Assembly (NCBI RefSeq): GCF_003331055.1
Contig: NZ_PUQD01000038.1
Span: forward strand, 1-48,525
Source of the DNA: Pseudomonas sp. AFG_SD02_1510_Pfu_092
GTDB taxonomy: Bacteria; Pseudomonadota; Gammaproteobacteria; Pseudomonadales; Pseudomonadaceae
Reading direction: 5' to 3'
Length of the DNA stretch: 48,525 nucleotides
Shown: piece after piece, positions 35,114 to 44,751 of the stretch
Layout: every line of letters starts with the position of its first letter
Position numbering within the stretch: position 1 is the first letter of the stretch
Notes under the pieces: model-generated
The model's input: the letters and a program-made list of their open reading frames with translations, nothing else
Told to the model about the DNA's origin: nothing
The model's database searches: none
Program-made: the position numbers and the translations under genes

Positions 35114-36454
35114 ATGAGCAGAAAATACTTTGGTACCGACGGCATTCGTGGCCGCGTCGGCGAATACCCGATCACGCCGGACTTCATGCTGAAGCTTGGC
35201 TGGGCGGCCGGCATGGCCTTCCGCAAGCAAGGCCACTGCCGGGTGCTAGTGGGCAAGGACACGCGCATCTCCGGCTATATGTTCGAGTCTGCGCTCGAAG
35301 CCGGGCTGTCCGCGGCGGGTGCCGATGTGATGCTGCTCGGGCCGATGCCGACCCCGGCCATCGCCTACCTGACGCGTACCTTCCATGCCGAAGCCGGCAT
35401 CGTCATCAGTGCCTCGCACAACCCGCACGACGACAACGGCATCAAGTTCTTCTCGGGCCAGGGGACCAAGCTGCCGGACGAAGTCGAACTGATGATCGAG
35501 GAGCTGCTCGACCAGCCGATGACCGTGGTCGAGTCGGGCAAGCTGGGCAAGGTTTCGCGGATCAACGATGCCGCCGGCCGCTACATCGAGTTCTGCAAGA
35601 GCAGCGTGCCGAGTAGCACCAGCTTCGATGGCCTCAAGCTTGTAGTGGATTGCGCCCACGGTGCCACCTACAAGGTTGCGCCAAGCGTCTTCCGCGAGCT
35701 GGGTGCCGATGTGACCGTGCTGCACGCCCAGCCCGACGGCCTGAACATCAACGAAGGCTGCGGCTCGACCCACATCGAATCGCTGCAGGCCGCCGTGCTG
35801 GTTGGCCATGCCGACCTGGGCATTGCCTTCGACGGTGACGGTGACCGGGTGCTGATGGTCGACCACACCGGCGCCATCGTCGACGGTGACGAACTGCTGT
35901 TCATCATCGCCCGCGACCTGCAGGAGCGTGGCAAGCTGCAGGGCGGGGTAGTGGGCACGTTGATGAGCAACCTGGGCCTGGAGCTGGCGCTGAAGGACCT
36001 GGATATCCCGTTCGTGCGGGCCAAGGTCGGTGACCGTTACGTCATGGCCGAGCTGCAGGAGCGTGAGTGGCTGGTCGGTGGTGAAAACTCCGGTCACGTG
36101 GTGTGCTGCAACCACACCACTACCGGTGACGCGATCATCGCTGCACTGCAGGTGCTGATGGCGCTCAAGCGCCGTGGTGAAACCCTGGCCCAGGCCCGTC
36201 AGGCGCTGCGCAAGTGCCCGCAGGTGCTGATCAACGTGCGCTATGGCGCGAGCAAGGTCGACCCACTGGAGCACCCGGCAGTCAAGGAGGCCAGTGCCAA
36301 GGTCACCGAGGCGTTGGCCGGTCGCGGTCGCGTGCTGCTGCGCAAGTCCGGTACCGAGCCGTTGGTGCGGGTAATGGTCGAGGGCGAGGACGAAAGCCAG
36401 GTGCGTGGGCACGCCGAAGCGCTGGCCAAACTGGTTGGCGAAGTTTGTGTCTGA
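35114..36454 (+). CDS. glmM: Phosphoglucosamine mutase
   Basis: A 446-residue enzyme converting glucosamine-6-P to glucosamine-1-P for peptidoglycan and LPS. The catalytic phosphoserine lies in [18 protein letters not shown] (Ser101), the metal loop is [11 protein letters not shown], and the sugar loop GGENSGHVV. The C-terminal phosphate loop is [15 protein letters not shown]. The start [13 protein letters not shown] at 35114 has GGAG upstream. It lies in the folP-glmM-tpiA-secG series. Confidence 0.97.
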   Translation: MSRKYFGTDGIRGRVGEYPITPDFMLKLGWAAGMAFRKQGHCRVLVGKDTRISGYMFESALEAGLSAAGADVMLLGPMPTPAIAYLTRTFHAEAGIVISASHNPHDDNGIKFFSGQGTKLPDEVELMIEELLDQPMTVVESGKLGKVSRINDAAGRYIEFCKSSVPSSTSFDGLKLVVDCAHGATYKVAPSVFRELGADVTVLHAQPDGLNINEGCGSTHIESLQAAVLVGHADLGIAFDGDGDRVLMVDHTGAIVDGDELLFIIARDLQERGKLQGGVVGTLMSNLGLELALKDLDIPFVRAKVGDRYVMAELQEREWLVGGENSGHVVCCNHTTTGDAIIAALQVLMALKRRGETLAQARQALRKCPQVLINVRYGASKVDPLEHPAVKEASAKVTEALAGRGRVLLRKSGTEPLVRVMVEGEDESQVRGHAEALAKLVGEVCV

Positions 36455-36460
36455 AGGCGC

Positions 36461-36495
36461 TTGCCAGCGCAGATAGGGTTGGGTACTATCTGCGC
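36461..36495 (+). promoter_or_regulatory. tpiA promoter overlapping a perfect hairpin
   Basis: TTGCCA (36461-36466), a 17-bp spacer and TACTAT (36484-36489) form a good sigma70 promoter. The same bases form a perfect 10-bp inverted repeat, GCGCAGATAG (36467-36476) with CTATCTGCGC (36486-36495). The hairpin may serve as a glmM transcript end, or mark an operator over the promoter. Confidence 0.65.
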
Positions 36496-36519
36496 CCACT
36501 TTGACCGACGAGGTAAAGC

Positions 36520-37275
36520 ATGCGTCGCCCCATGGTAGCTGGTAACTGGAAGATGCACGGTACCCGCGCTAGCGTCGCTGAGCTGACCGAAGGCTTGAGC
36601 AATCTCGTCTTGCCGAGCGGAGTGGAAGTCGCTGTGTTTCCACCAGCCTTGTTCATCAATCAAGTGATCGATGGCCTGGCAGGTAAGGAAATTACTGTCG
36701 GCGCACAGAATTCTGCAGTACAACCCGAACAGGGTGCGCTGACCGGGGAAGTTGCTCCGGAACAGCTGGTCGAGGCAGGTTGCAAGTTGGTGTTGATTGG
36801 CCATTCGGAGCGTCGCCAGATCATTGGTGAAACCGACGAAGTGCTGAATCGCAAGTTTGCAGCGGCCCAGGCCAAAGGTTTGAAGCCAGTGCTTTGCATC
36901 GGGGAAACCCTTGAAGAGCGCGAAGCCGGCAAAACGCTCGAAGTTGTCGGGCGTCAACTAAGCAGTATCATCGAAGCATTCGGTGTTAAGGCTTTTGCCA
37001 GCGCAGTAATTGCCTATGAGCCTGTATGGGCCATCGGCACCGGCCTTACGGCCACGCCACAGCAGGCCCAGGATGTGCACGCCGCCATCCGCGGTCAGCT
37101 GGCGGCAGAAGATGCTGAAGTGGCTGCGAAGGTGCAGCTGCTCTACGGCGGCAGCGTGAAGGCGGCCAATGCGGCCGAACTGTTCGGCATGCCGGATATC
37201 GATGGGGGGCTCATTGGTGGAGCGTCCCTGAACGCAGACGAATTCGGTGCAATTTGTCGCGCCGCAGGAAACTGA
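36520..37275 (+). CDS. tpiA: Triosephosphate isomerase
   Basis: A 251-residue TIM-barrel enzyme interconverting dihydroxyacetone phosphate and glyceraldehyde-3-P. Visible catalytic residues are the Lys in GNWKMHG, H95 in VLIGHSERR and E167 in [11 protein letters not shown]; the phosphate-binding GGSVKAANA and GLIGGASL are also present. It ends 4 bp before secG. Confidence 0.97.
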   Translation: MRRPMVAGNWKMHGTRASVAELTEGLSNLVLPSGVEVAVFPPALFINQVIDGLAGKEITVGAQNSAVQPEQGALTGEVAPEQLVEAGCKLVLIGHSERRQIIGETDEVLNRKFAAAQAKGLKPVLCIGETLEEREAGKTLEVVGRQLSSIIEAFGVKAFASAVIAYEPVWAIGTGLTATPQQAQDVHAAIRGQLAAEDAEVAAKVQLLYGGSVKAANAAELFGMPDIDGGLIGGASLNADEFGAICRAAGN

Positions 37276-37279
37276 ACAA

Positions 37280-37678
37280 ATGCTGGAAACAGTCATCGTT
37301 GTTTTTCATCTGTTGGCAGCGCTGTCGCTGGTAGTGCTGGTGCTGTTGCAACAGGGTAAAGGTGCGGAAGCAGGTGCATCTTTCGGCGCGGGTGCTTCAA
37401 ATACCGTGTTCGGGAGCCAGGGCTCTGCAACGTTCCTGAGTAAATTAACTGCTATACTCGCTGCCACTTTCTTTTTGACAGCACTTGGGTTAGGATACTT
37501 CGCGAAGCAACAAGCTCACCAGCTTAGCCAAGCAGGTCTTCCAGATCCAGCAGTGCTAGAAGTGAAAGAGCCGCAGAAACCGGCAGTTAATGATGATGTA
37601 CCGGTGCTCCAGCAGCAGAAGAGCGAAACCACTCCTAACACGGGTGATGTACCTCCTCCGGCACAAGAGCAGAAGTAA
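37280..37678 (+). CDS. secG: Sec translocon subunit SecG
   Basis: A 132-residue inner-membrane protein assisting SecYEG export. Two membrane helices ([39 protein letters not shown]) flank the conserved loop [20 protein letters not shown]. The C-terminal tail is Pro/Gln/Glu-rich and longer than in E. coli. The start at 37280 follows the tpiA stop by 4 bp. Its 3' part is notably A/T-richer than tpiA, probably because it carries the promoter for the downstream tRNA-Leu. Confidence 0.94.
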   Translation: MLETVIVVFHLLAALSLVVLVLLQQGKGAEAGASFGAGASNTVFGSQGSATFLSKLTAILAATFFLTALGLGYFAKQQAHQLSQAGLPDPAVLEVKEPQKPAVNDDVPVLQQQKSETTPNTGDVPPPAQEQK

Positions 37679-37699
37679 CGGGTTTCAAGTAGTAGTATT

Positions 37700-37785
37700 G
37701 CCGAGGTGGTGGAATTGGTAGACACGCAACCTTGAGGTGGTTGTGCCCATAGGGTGTAGGGGTTCGAGTCCCCTTCTCGGTACCA
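37700..37785 (+). tRNA. tRNA-Leu (anticodon GAG)
   Basis: An 86-nt type II tRNA with CCA encoded. The acceptor GCCGAGG pairs with the 3' CTCGGT side. The anticodon GAG is at 37734-37736 in the loop CTTGAGG; a long variable arm and GGTTCGAGTCC T-arm follow. It lies 21 bp after secG, as usual in Pseudomonas. Confidence 0.96.
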
Positions 37786-37798
37786 ATTAAAGCTTGAG

Positions 37799-37821
37799 AG
37801 CCCGCTTTAGCGGGCTTTCTT
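37799..37821 (+). terminator. tRNA-Leu terminator
   Basis: AGCCCGC-TTTA-GCGGGCT with TTCTT tail, 14 bp past the tRNA. Confidence 0.9.
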
Positions 37822-37839
37822 GCAGGTGAAGGTTCGGAT

Positions 37840-37869
37840 TTGACCCCCGCGAGGGTTCGGTCTTATACT
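37840..37869 (+). promoter_or_regulatory. Promoter of tRNA-fMet / rimP operon
   Basis: TTGACC (37840-37845), 18-bp spacer, TATACT (37864-37869), 16 bp before the tRNA. The two boxes are near-consensus sigma70. Confidence 0.82.
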
Positions 37870-37885
37870 TTCGCCCCAGCTTTGT

Positions 37886-37962
<77 letters not shown>

Positions 37963-37970
37963 GCTTCAGC

Positions 37971-37995
37971 GGAGCCCCTTTTCAGGGGCTTTTTG
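37971..37995 (+). terminator. Terminator after tRNA-fMet
   Basis: AGCCCC-TTTTCA-GGGGCT followed by T5, 10 bp past the tRNA. Partial readthrough into rimP is likely, as this cluster normally forms one transcript. Confidence 0.85.
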
Positions 37996-38092
37996 CTAAC
38001 CGAACAGTTTTCGGCGTCGTTGTCCAACGGCGCTTTCAGGGATGGGCGCTTCGCCCATTTTTTATTTGCACAGCATGCACGAGGGGGTTCAG

Positions 38093-38551
38093 GTGTCGAG
38101 CAAGCTAGAACAGTTGCAGGCCTTGTTGGCCCCGGTTGTCGAGGGTCTGGGCTATCAGTGCTGGGGGATCGAATACGTTTCCCAGGGTAAGCATTCGGTA
38201 CTGCGCATCTACATCGACAAGGAAGGCGGCATCCTGGTGGACGACTGCGAAGCGGTCAGCCGTCAGGCCAGCGCAATCCTCGATGTGGAAGATCCGATCA
38301 GCAGTGAGTACACCCTCGAGGTGTCTTCTCCAGGCATGGATCGCCCACTGTTCACTCTGGAACAGTTTGCCTCGCATGCCGGCGAACAAGTGAAGATCAA
38401 GCTGCGCTCACCCTTCGAGGGTCGTCGTAACTTCCAGGGCCTTCTCCGCGGTGTGGAGGAGCAGGATGTGGTGGTCCAGGTGGACAATCAAGAATTCCTG
38501 TTGCCGATCGACTCGATCGACAAGGCCAATATTATTCCCAGTTTTGACTGA
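38093..38551 (+). CDS. rimP: Ribosome maturation factor RimP
   Basis: A 152-residue factor for 30S assembly. The N-terminal alpha/beta domain ([55 protein letters not shown]) is followed by an SH3-like C-terminal domain ([19 protein letters not shown]). I chose GTG 38093 (SSKLEQ) with GAGGGGG five bases before it; an upstream ATG in frame has no such site. Confidence 0.95.
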   Translation: MSSKLEQLQALLAPVVEGLGYQCWGIEYVSQGKHSVLRIYIDKEGGILVDDCEAVSRQASAILDVEDPISSEYTLEVSSPGMDRPLFTLEQFASHAGEQVKIKLRSPFEGRRNFQGLLRGVEEQDVVVQVDNQEFLLPIDSIDKANIIPSFD

Positions 38552-38610
38552 GACGTGCCGGGCCCGGCGGACTATCCGGGCCCAATGGCTTGCGCAAGGC
38601 GAGGCGTACG

Positions 38611-40092
38611 ATGAGCAAAGAAGTACTGCTGGTTGTTGAATCGGTATCCAACGAAAAAGGTGTACCGCCCGGCGTCATTTTCGAAGCGCTGGAAGTGGCT
38701 CTGGCCACTGCAACCAAAAAACGTTTTGAAGACGAAGTCGACCTGCGTGTGGAAATCAACCGCCACACCGGTAGCTACGAGACCTTCCGTCGCTGGACCG
38801 TGGTCGATGAAGCCGATCTTGATGATCCGGCGATCGAGACCTGGCTCGACAAGATCAAGGACACCCACCCTGAAGCCAAGGTAGGTGACGTGATCGAAGA
38901 GAAGATCGAGTCCATCGAGTTCGGTCGTATCGCCGCCCAGACCGCCAAGCAGGTCATCGTGCAGAAGGTCCGTGAGGCCGAGCGTGCCCAGGTGGTCGAT
39001 GCCTATCGCGAACGCGTCGGCGAGATCATTTCCGGTACCGTGAAAAAGGTTACCCGCGACAACGTCATCGTTGACCTGGGCAACAACGCCGAGGCCTTGC
39101 TGGCCCGCGAAGACATCATTCCGCGCGAAACCTTCCGTGTCGGCGTGCGCCTGCGTGCGCTGCTGAAGGAAATTCGCACTGAAAACCGTGGCCCACAGCT
39201 GATCCTGTCGCGCACCGCGCCGCAGATGCTGATCGAGCTTTTCCGCATTGAAGTGCCGGAAATTGCCGAGGGCCTGATCGAAGTCATGGCCGCTTCCCGT
39301 GATCCGGGTTCGCGAGCCAAGATCGCCGTCCGCTCCAAGGACAAGCGTATCGACCCGCAAGGTGCCTGCATCGGCATGCGTGGTTCGCGCGTCCAGGCCG
39401 TATCCGGGGAGCTGGGTGGTGAGCGTGTGGATATCGTCCTGTGGGACGATAACCCGGCGCAGTTCGTCATCAACGCCATGTCGCCGGCTGAAGTCGCGGC
39501 GATCATCGTTGATGAAGATGCCCATGCCATGGACATCGCCGTCGCCGAGGACAACCTGGCCCAGGCCATTGGCCGTGGCGGTCAGAACGTTCGCCTGGCC
39601 AGTCAGCTGACCGGCTGGACCCTGAACGTGATGACCGAGAAGGACATCCAGGCCAAGCAACAGGCCGAAACCGGTGACATCCTGCGCAATTTCATCGATG
39701 AACTGGAAGTCGACGAGGAGCTGGCCCAAGTGCTGGTCGACGAAGGCTTCACCAGCCTCGAAGAAATTGCCTACGTACCGTTGGAAGAAATGCTCAACAT
39801 CGATGGCTTTGACGAGGATATCGTCAATGAGCTCCGCGCTCGAGCCAAGGACCGTTTGTTGACCAAGGCCATCGCTACCGAAGAAAAACTGGCAGACGCC
39901 CACCCGGCCGAAGACCTGCTCTCCCTCGAGGGCATGGACAAGGACCTGGCGGCTGAACTGGCGGTGCGCGGCGTGGTTAACCGCGAAGACCTGGCCGAGC
40001 AGTCGATCGACGATCTGCTCGACATCGACGGCATCGACGAAGAGCGTGCCGGCAAGTTGATCATGGCCGCCCGAGCCCACTGGTTCGAGTAA
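38611..40092 (+). CDS. nusA: Transcription elongation/termination factor NusA
   Basis: A 493-residue RNA polymerase-binding factor acting in pausing, intrinsic termination and antitermination. The N-terminal domain ([20 protein letters not shown]) is followed by an S1 domain ([20 protein letters not shown]), two KH domains ([40 protein letters not shown]) and two acidic C-terminal repeats ([37 protein letters not shown]). The start is at 38611. It is in the conserved rimP-nusA-infB order. Confidence 0.97.
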   Translation: MSKEVLLVVESVSNEKGVPPGVIFEALEVALATATKKRFEDEVDLRVEINRHTGSYETFRRWTVVDEADLDDPAIETWLDKIKDTHPEAKVGDVIEEKIESIEFGRIAAQTAKQVIVQKVREAERAQVVDAYRERVGEIISGTVKKVTRDNVIVDLGNNAEALLAREDIIPRETFRVGVRLRALLKEIRTENRGPQLILSRTAPQMLIELFRIEVPEIAEGLIEVMAASRDPGSRAKIAVRSKDKRIDPQGACIGMRGSRVQAVSGELGGERVDIVLWDDNPAQFVINAMSPAEVAAIIVDEDAHAMDIAVAEDNLAQAIGRGGQNVRLASQLTGWTLNVMTEKDIQAKQQAETGDILRNFIDELEVDEELAQVLVDEGFTSLEEIAYVPLEEMLNIDGFDEDIVNELRARAKDRLLTKAIATEEKLADAHPAEDLLSLEGMDKDLAAELAVRGVVNREDLAEQSIDDLLDIDGIDEERAGKLIMAARAHWFE

Positions 40093-40119
40093 TTAGGCGC
40101 GGCCTGAGGAGAGAAGTGC

Positions 40120-42648
40120 ATGACGCAAGTCACGGTGAAAGAACTGGCCCAAGAGGTCGAGGCACCGGTAGAGCGCCTGCTGCAGCAGATGCGTGAGGCA
40201 GGTCTGCCGCACACCGACGCCGGTCAGGTAGTGACCGACAATGAGAAGCAGACCCTGCTGACTCATTTGAAGAGCAGCCACAAGAGCAAGGCGGAAGAAC
40301 CGCGCAAGATTACCTTGCAGCGCAAAACCACCAGCACCCTGCGTGTCGCCGGTAGCAAGAGCATCAGCGTAGAAGTACGCAAGAAGAAAGTATTCGTGCA
40401 GCGCAGCCCGGAAGAAATCCAGGCTGAGCAGAAGCGTGAGCTGGAAGAGCGCCGCGCGGCTGAAAACGCCGCTCGCGACAAGGTCGACGCCGAAGTTCGC
40501 CAGCGCAACGAAGAGCAGGCTCGCCGTCAGGCCGCCGAAACTCCGGCTGCCGCCCCTGCGCCTGCCGCCAAGCCTGAGGCGGCACCTGCTGCTGCCCCGG
40601 CTCCGGTAGTTGCCGACGCTCCGGCGTCCGAAGACGCCGCAGCCCGTGCTGCCGAGCGCAAGAAGGACGAAGCTCGTCGCAACGAAGGCCGCACCCGTGA
40701 CGAAGACCGTCGCCGTGGCGAGGCCCCGCGCGTGTCGATCAAGGTCAAGGTCAAGGAGAAGGAAAAGGCTCCGACGCCTCGTGCCGCGCCGCGCACCACC
40801 GATGAAGAGAGCGATGGCGTACGCCGTGGCCGCGGTGGCAAGAGCAAGCTGAAGAAGCGCAACCAGCACGGCTTCCAGAACCCGACCGGTCCAGTCATTC
40901 GTGATGTGACCATCGGCGAGACCATCACCGTCTCGGAACTGGCCCAGCAGATGTCGGTCAAGGCCGCTGAAGTGGTCAAGTTCATGTTCAAGCTGGGTAC
41001 CCCGGTCACCATCAACCAGGTGCTCGACCAGGAAACCGCTCAGCTGGTCGCCGAAGAACTGGGCCACAAAGTGACCCTGGTCAGCGATACCGCCCTGGAA
41101 GACTCCCTGGCCGAATCGCTGAAATTCGAAGGTGAAGTCGAATCGCGTGCGCCGGTCGTTACCGTCATGGGTCACGTTGACCATGGTAAGACCTCGCTGC
41201 TCGACTACATCCGTCGTGCCAAGGTTGCCGCTGGCGAAGCCGGTGGTATCACCCAGCACATCGGTGCCTACCATGTGGAAACCGACCGCGGCATGGTCAC
41301 CTTCCTCGACACCCCTGGCCACGCTGCGTTCACCGCAATGCGTGCCCGTGGTGCCAAGGCTACCGACATCGTCATCCTGGTGGTGGCGGCGGACGACGGC
41401 GTGATGCCGCAAACCCGCGAAGCCGTTCAGCATGCCAAGGCAGCTGGCGTTCCGCTGGTGGTCGCGGTGAACAAGATCGACAAGCCGGGTGCCGACCTCG
41501 ACCGCATCCGCAACGAGCTGGCCGTCGAAGGCGTGACCTCCGAGGACTGGGGTGGTGACACTCCGTTCGTCAAGGTTTCGGCGAAGATGGGTACCGGCGT
41601 CGACGAGTTGCTCGAAGCTGTCCTGCTGCAAGCCGAGATTCTCGAACTGACCGCTACCCCGACCGCCCCAGGTCGTGGTGTGGTTGTCGAATCGCGCCTG
41701 GACAAGGGCCGTGGCCCGGTGGCGACCATCCTGGTTCAGGACGGTACCCTGCGTCAGGGCGACATGGTCCTGTGCGGTTCCAACTATGGCCGCGTGCGCG
41801 CCATGCTCGACGAGAACGGCAAGCCTGTGAAGGAAGCCGGCCCGTCGATCCCGGTCGAAATCCTCGGCCTGGACGGTACCCCGGAAGCCGGTGACGAGCT
41901 GTCCGTGGTTGCCGACGAGAAGAAAGCCCGCGAAGTTGCCATGTTCCGTCAAGGCAAGTACCGCGAGGTCAAGCTGGCCCGTGCTCACGCCGGCAAGCTG
42001 GAAAACATCTTCGAGACCATGGGTCAGGAAGAGAAGAAGACCCTCAACATCGTCCTCAAGACCGACGTGCGTGGTTCCCTGGAAGCACTGCAGGGTTCGC
42101 TGTCGGGCCTGGGCAACGACGAAGTTCAGGTGCGCGTGATTGGCGGCGGCGTCGGTGGTATCACCGAAAGCGACGCCAACCTGGCGCTGGCTTCGAATGC
42201 AGTACTGTTCGGCTTCAACGTGCGTGCCGATGCCGGTGCGCGCAAGATCGTCGAGCAGGAAGGTCTGGATATGCGTTACTACAACGTGATCTACGACATC
42301 ATCGAAGACGTCAAGAAGGCCCTGACCGGCATGCTCGGCAGCGATGTTCGCGAGAACATCCTGGGTGTCGCCGAAGTCCGTGACGTGTTCCGTTCGCCGA
42401 AGTTCGGCGCCATCGCTGGCTGTATGGTCATCGAGGGTACCGTGTACCGCAACCGTCCGATCCGCGTACTGCGCGAAGACGTTGTGATCTTCGAAGGCGA
42501 GCTGGAATCGCTGCGTCGCTTCAAGGACGATGCCTCCGAAGTGCGTAACGGCATGGAGTGCGGTATCGGCGTGAAGAGCTACAACGACGTCAAGGTCGGC
42601 GACAAGATCGAAGTCTTCGAGAAAGTCCAGGTGGCTCGTACCCTTTAA
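40120..42648 (+). CDS. infB: Translation initiation factor IF-2
   Basis: An 842-residue GTPase that brings fMet-tRNA to the 30S subunit. The N-terminal third is an Ala/Glu/Arg-rich, poorly folded region with IF2-N subdomains. The G domain has GHVDHGKT (351-358), [18 protein letters not shown] and NKID (451-454). The C-terminal domains bind fMet-tRNA ([20 protein letters not shown]). AGGAGAGAAG precedes the ATG. It is 27 bp behind nusA. Internal starts producing shorter forms are known in E. coli; I cannot judge that here. Confidence 0.97.
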   Translation: MTQVTVKELAQEVEAPVERLLQQMREAGLPHTDAGQVVTDNEKQTLLTHLKSSHKSKAEEPRKITLQRKTTSTLRVAGSKSISVEVRKKKVFVQRSPEEIQAEQKRELEERRAAENAARDKVDAEVRQRNEEQARRQAAETPAAAPAPAAKPEAAPAAAPAPVVADAPASEDAAARAAERKKDEARRNEGRTRDEDRRRGEAPRVSIKVKVKEKEKAPTPRAAPRTTDEESDGVRRGRGGKSKLKKRNQHGFQNPTGPVIRDVTIGETITVSELAQQMSVKAAEVVKFMFKLGTPVTINQVLDQETAQLVAEELGHKVTLVSDTALEDSLAESLKFEGEVESRAPVVTVMGHVDHGKTSLLDYIRRAKVAAGEAGGITQHIGAYHVETDRGMVTFLDTPGHAAFTAMRARGAKATDIVILVVAADDGVMPQTREAVQHAKAAGVPLVVAVNKIDKPGADLDRIRNELAVEGVTSEDWGGDTPFVKVSAKMGTGVDELLEAVLLQAEILELTATPTAPGRGVVVESRLDKGRGPVATILVQDGTLRQGDMVLCGSNYGRVRAMLDENGKPVKEAGPSIPVEILGLDGTPEAGDELSVVADEKKAREVAMFRQGKYREVKLARAHAGKLENIFETMGQEEKKTLNIVLKTDVRGSLEALQGSLSGLGNDEVQVRVIGGGVGGITESDANLALASNAVLFGFNVRADAGARKIVEQEGLDMRYYNVIYDIIEDVKKALTGMLGSDVRENILGVAEVRDVFRSPKFGAIAGCMVIEGTVYRNRPIRVLREDVVIFEGELESLRRFKDDASEVRNGMECGIGVKSYNDVKVGDKIEVFEKVQVARTL

Positions 42649-42765
42649 GGGCGAGCGAGCCGCAAGCGCCCGCTGCAGGGCGGCTTGCGGTACCTCTTCA
42701 GGTAGCGCCCGGTCAGGCCTTTGGTCTGTCCGGGCGTTTGCCGCTTTAAGTTACAGGTAGCAAGA

Positions 42766-43164
42766 ATGGCCAAAGAATATAGCCGTACCCAACGTATCGG
42801 CGATCAGATGCAGCGCGAGCTGGCCGAGCTGATCCGTCGCGAAGTCAAAGACCCGCGTGTCGGTCTGGTTACCATCACTGCCGTCGACGTCAGCCGTGAC
42901 CTGGGCCATGCCAAGGTGTTCATCACCGTCATGGGCGAGGAAACCCCGGACGCCGTCCAGCAGTCGCTGAAGGCGCTGAACAGCGCTGCCAGCTTCCTGC
43001 GTTTGCACCTGGGGCGCTCGATGCAGCTGCGCAGCGTGCCGCAACTGCACTTCCACTTCGATGAAAGTGTCAGCCGCGGTGTCCACCTGTCGGCGCTGAT
43101 CGAGCGTGCAGTGGCCGAAGACCGCCTGCACAAGGATGCCGACAAGCCGGACGCCGAGGAGTAA
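42766..43164 (+). CDS. rbfA: Ribosome-binding factor A
   Basis: A 132-residue KH-like protein that matures the 5' end of 16S rRNA within the 30S subunit. [40 protein letters not shown] and [15 protein letters not shown] are family signatures. The start is ATG 42766. A hairpin made of CCGGTCAGGC/GTCTGTCCGG-like bases precedes it (42708-42735), perhaps tuning the infB-rbfA ratio. Confidence 0.95.
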   Translation: MAKEYSRTQRIGDQMQRELAELIRREVKDPRVGLVTITAVDVSRDLGHAKVFITVMGEETPDAVQQSLKALNSAASFLRLHLGRSMQLRSVPQLHFHFDESVSRGVHLSALIERAVAEDRLHKDADKPDAEE

Positions 43165-43167
43165 GCG

Positions 43168-44085
43168 GTGGCCCAGGTCAAACGTATCCGCCGCAACGTC
43201 AGCGGCATCATCCTGCTCGACAAGCCGCTGGGCTTTACCTCCAACGCCGCACTGCAAAAGGTGCGCTGGTTGCTCAACGCGGAAAAGGCCGGCCATACCG
43301 GCAGCCTCGACCCGCTGGCGACCGGTGTGCTGCCGCTGTGCTTTGGCGAAGCGACCAAGTTCTCGCAGTACCTGCTCGATTCCGACAAGGGCTACGAAAC
43401 CGTCATGCAGATGGGCCAGACTACCAATACCGGCGATGCCGAAGGTGAGGTGCTGCAGACCCGCGAGGTGACCGTTGGTCGCGCCGACATCGAGGCGCTG
43501 CTGCCACGTTTTCGTGGCCAGATCAGCCAGATTCCGCCGATGTACTCGGCGCTCAAGCGTGACGGCCAGCCGCTGTACAAGCTGGCACGTGCAGGAGAGG
43601 TAGTGGAGCGCGAGGCGCGTTCTGTTACTATTGGCCGCCTGGAGTTGCTCGAGTGCGAAGGCACCCGTGCACGGTTGAGCGTCGGATGCAGCAAAGGCAC
43701 CTATATCCGCACCCTGGTGGAGGATATCGGCGAGGCCCTTGGCTGTGGCGCCTATGTCGCCGAGCTGCGCAGGACCCAGGCCGGGCCCTTCGCGCTGGCA
43801 CAGACAGTCACCCTCGAGGAACTCGAACAGGCCCACGCCGAAGGCGGCAACGAAGCGCTCGACCGCTTCCTGATGCCTTCCGACAGCGGCCTGCTGGACT
43901 GGCCACTGGTGTGCCTGTCCGAGCACAGTGCGTTCTACTGGCTGCATGGGCAGGCGGTACGCGCGCCGGACGCGCCACAATTTGGCATGGTCCGGGTACA
44001 GGATCACAATGCGCGCTTCATCGGTATCGGTGAAGTGAGCGAAGACGGGCGCATTGCGCCGCGTCGGCTGATTCGGTCGGAATGA
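43168..44085 (+). CDS. truB: tRNA pseudouridine(55) synthase
   Basis: A 305-residue enzyme making pseudouridine 55 in the tRNA T-loop. The catalytic D48 is in [17 protein letters not shown]. The start is GTG 43168, 3 bp after the rbfA stop, with GAGGAGTAA before it. [32 protein letters not shown] and [16 protein letters not shown] are other family motifs. The C-terminus has a PUA-like part ([19 protein letters not shown]). Confidence 0.96.
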   Translation: MAQVKRIRRNVSGIILLDKPLGFTSNAALQKVRWLLNAEKAGHTGSLDPLATGVLPLCFGEATKFSQYLLDSDKGYETVMQMGQTTNTGDAEGEVLQTREVTVGRADIEALLPRFRGQISQIPPMYSALKRDGQPLYKLARAGEVVEREARSVTIGRLELLECEGTRARLSVGCSKGTYIRTLVEDIGEALGCGAYVAELRRTQAGPFALAQTVTLEELEQAHAEGGNEALDRFLMPSDSGLLDWPLVCLSEHSAFYWLHGQAVRAPDAPQFGMVRVQDHNARFIGIGEVSEDGRIAPRRLIRSE

Positions 44086-44171
44086 CCGAAACCGCGGGGC
44101 CAGGCGATTGCCCAGCCCCACGGCATCAAGGGTGGCTGTCAGTAGGCACGGTCACACCTTTTTTATTAATA

Positions 44172-44214
44172 CAGGGATTTGTCCCTGGCCTATTGGACCC
44201 CGCATGCGGGATCC
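44172..44214 (+). promoter_or_regulatory. rpsO leader hairpins (possible S15 control site)
   Basis: Two hairpins stand side by side just before the rpsO ribosome-binding site: CAGGGA-TTTG-TCCCTG (44172-44187) and the near-palindrome GGACCCCGCATGCGGGATCC (44195-44214). AGGAG follows at 44221. In other bacteria S15 represses its own translation through leader structures; this form would fit such a site but is not proven. Confidence 0.5.
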
Positions 44215-44232
44215 GTTATCAGGAGAAGCCAC

Positions 44233-44502
44233 ATGGCCCTCAGCGTTGAAGAAAAAGCTCAGATCGTTGCCGAATACCAGCAAGCCGCCGGCGATACCGG
44301 TAGCCCGGAAGTGCAGGTTGCTCTGCTGACCGCCAACATCAACAAGCTGCAAGGCCACTTCAAGGCCAACGACAAAGACCACCACTCCCGTCGTGGTCTG
44401 ATCCGTATGGTCAACCAGCGTCGTAAGCTGCTGGATTACCTGAAGGGCAAAGACACCACTCGTTACAGCGCCCTGATCGGTCGCCTGGGTCTGCGTCGCT
44501 AA
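44233..44502 (+). CDS. rpsO: 30S ribosomal protein S15
   Basis: An 89-residue primary 16S-binding protein. [60 protein letters not shown] and [20 protein letters not shown] are the typical S15 sequence at the normal length. AGGAGAAG precedes ATG 44233. It is followed by the structured pnp leader. Confidence 0.98.
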   Translation: MALSVEEKAQIVAEYQQAAGDTGSPEVQVALLTANINKLQGHFKANDKDHHSRRGLIRMVNQRRKLLDYLKGKDTTRYSALIGRLGLRR

Positions 44503-44526
44503 TAGCGGCCTGACCAGTGGTGTGCA

Positions 44527-44654
44527 TGGCGTGTCGCAGGCTTCGCCAGGGCTGTTTTACAGCGCTGTCGTTGGACACGCCACGCGTATCTCCGAGGTTG
44601 GCAGCCTGGCAATGCTGAGCGGATTTTCCGCTTGGTGCCAGGCTCCCAGCCTCG
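44527..44654 (+). promoter_or_regulatory. pnp leader stem-loops (RNase III-type processing site)
   Basis: Two long stems fill the rpsO-pnp gap. The first has 9-bp arms TGGCGTGTC/GACACGCCA (44527-44582), with an inner CAGGGCTG/CAGCGCTG hairpin. The second is a 19-bp stem CGAGGTTGGCAGCCTGGCA with TGCCAGGCTCCCAGCCTCG (44593-44611 with 44636-44654; one mismatch, one G-U). In E. coli, RNase III cuts such a stem and PNPase then autoregulates its mRNA. The same use here is inference from position and shape. Confidence 0.7.
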
Positions 44655-44751
44655 TGTTGTATCTGGACGGTCAACGGGGCCGATTCCCTGTTCTGCCCAA
44701 GAATTCGCAAGAAACCAGTTCCCCCAGAGCCACTGAAAAAGGTAGGAAACC

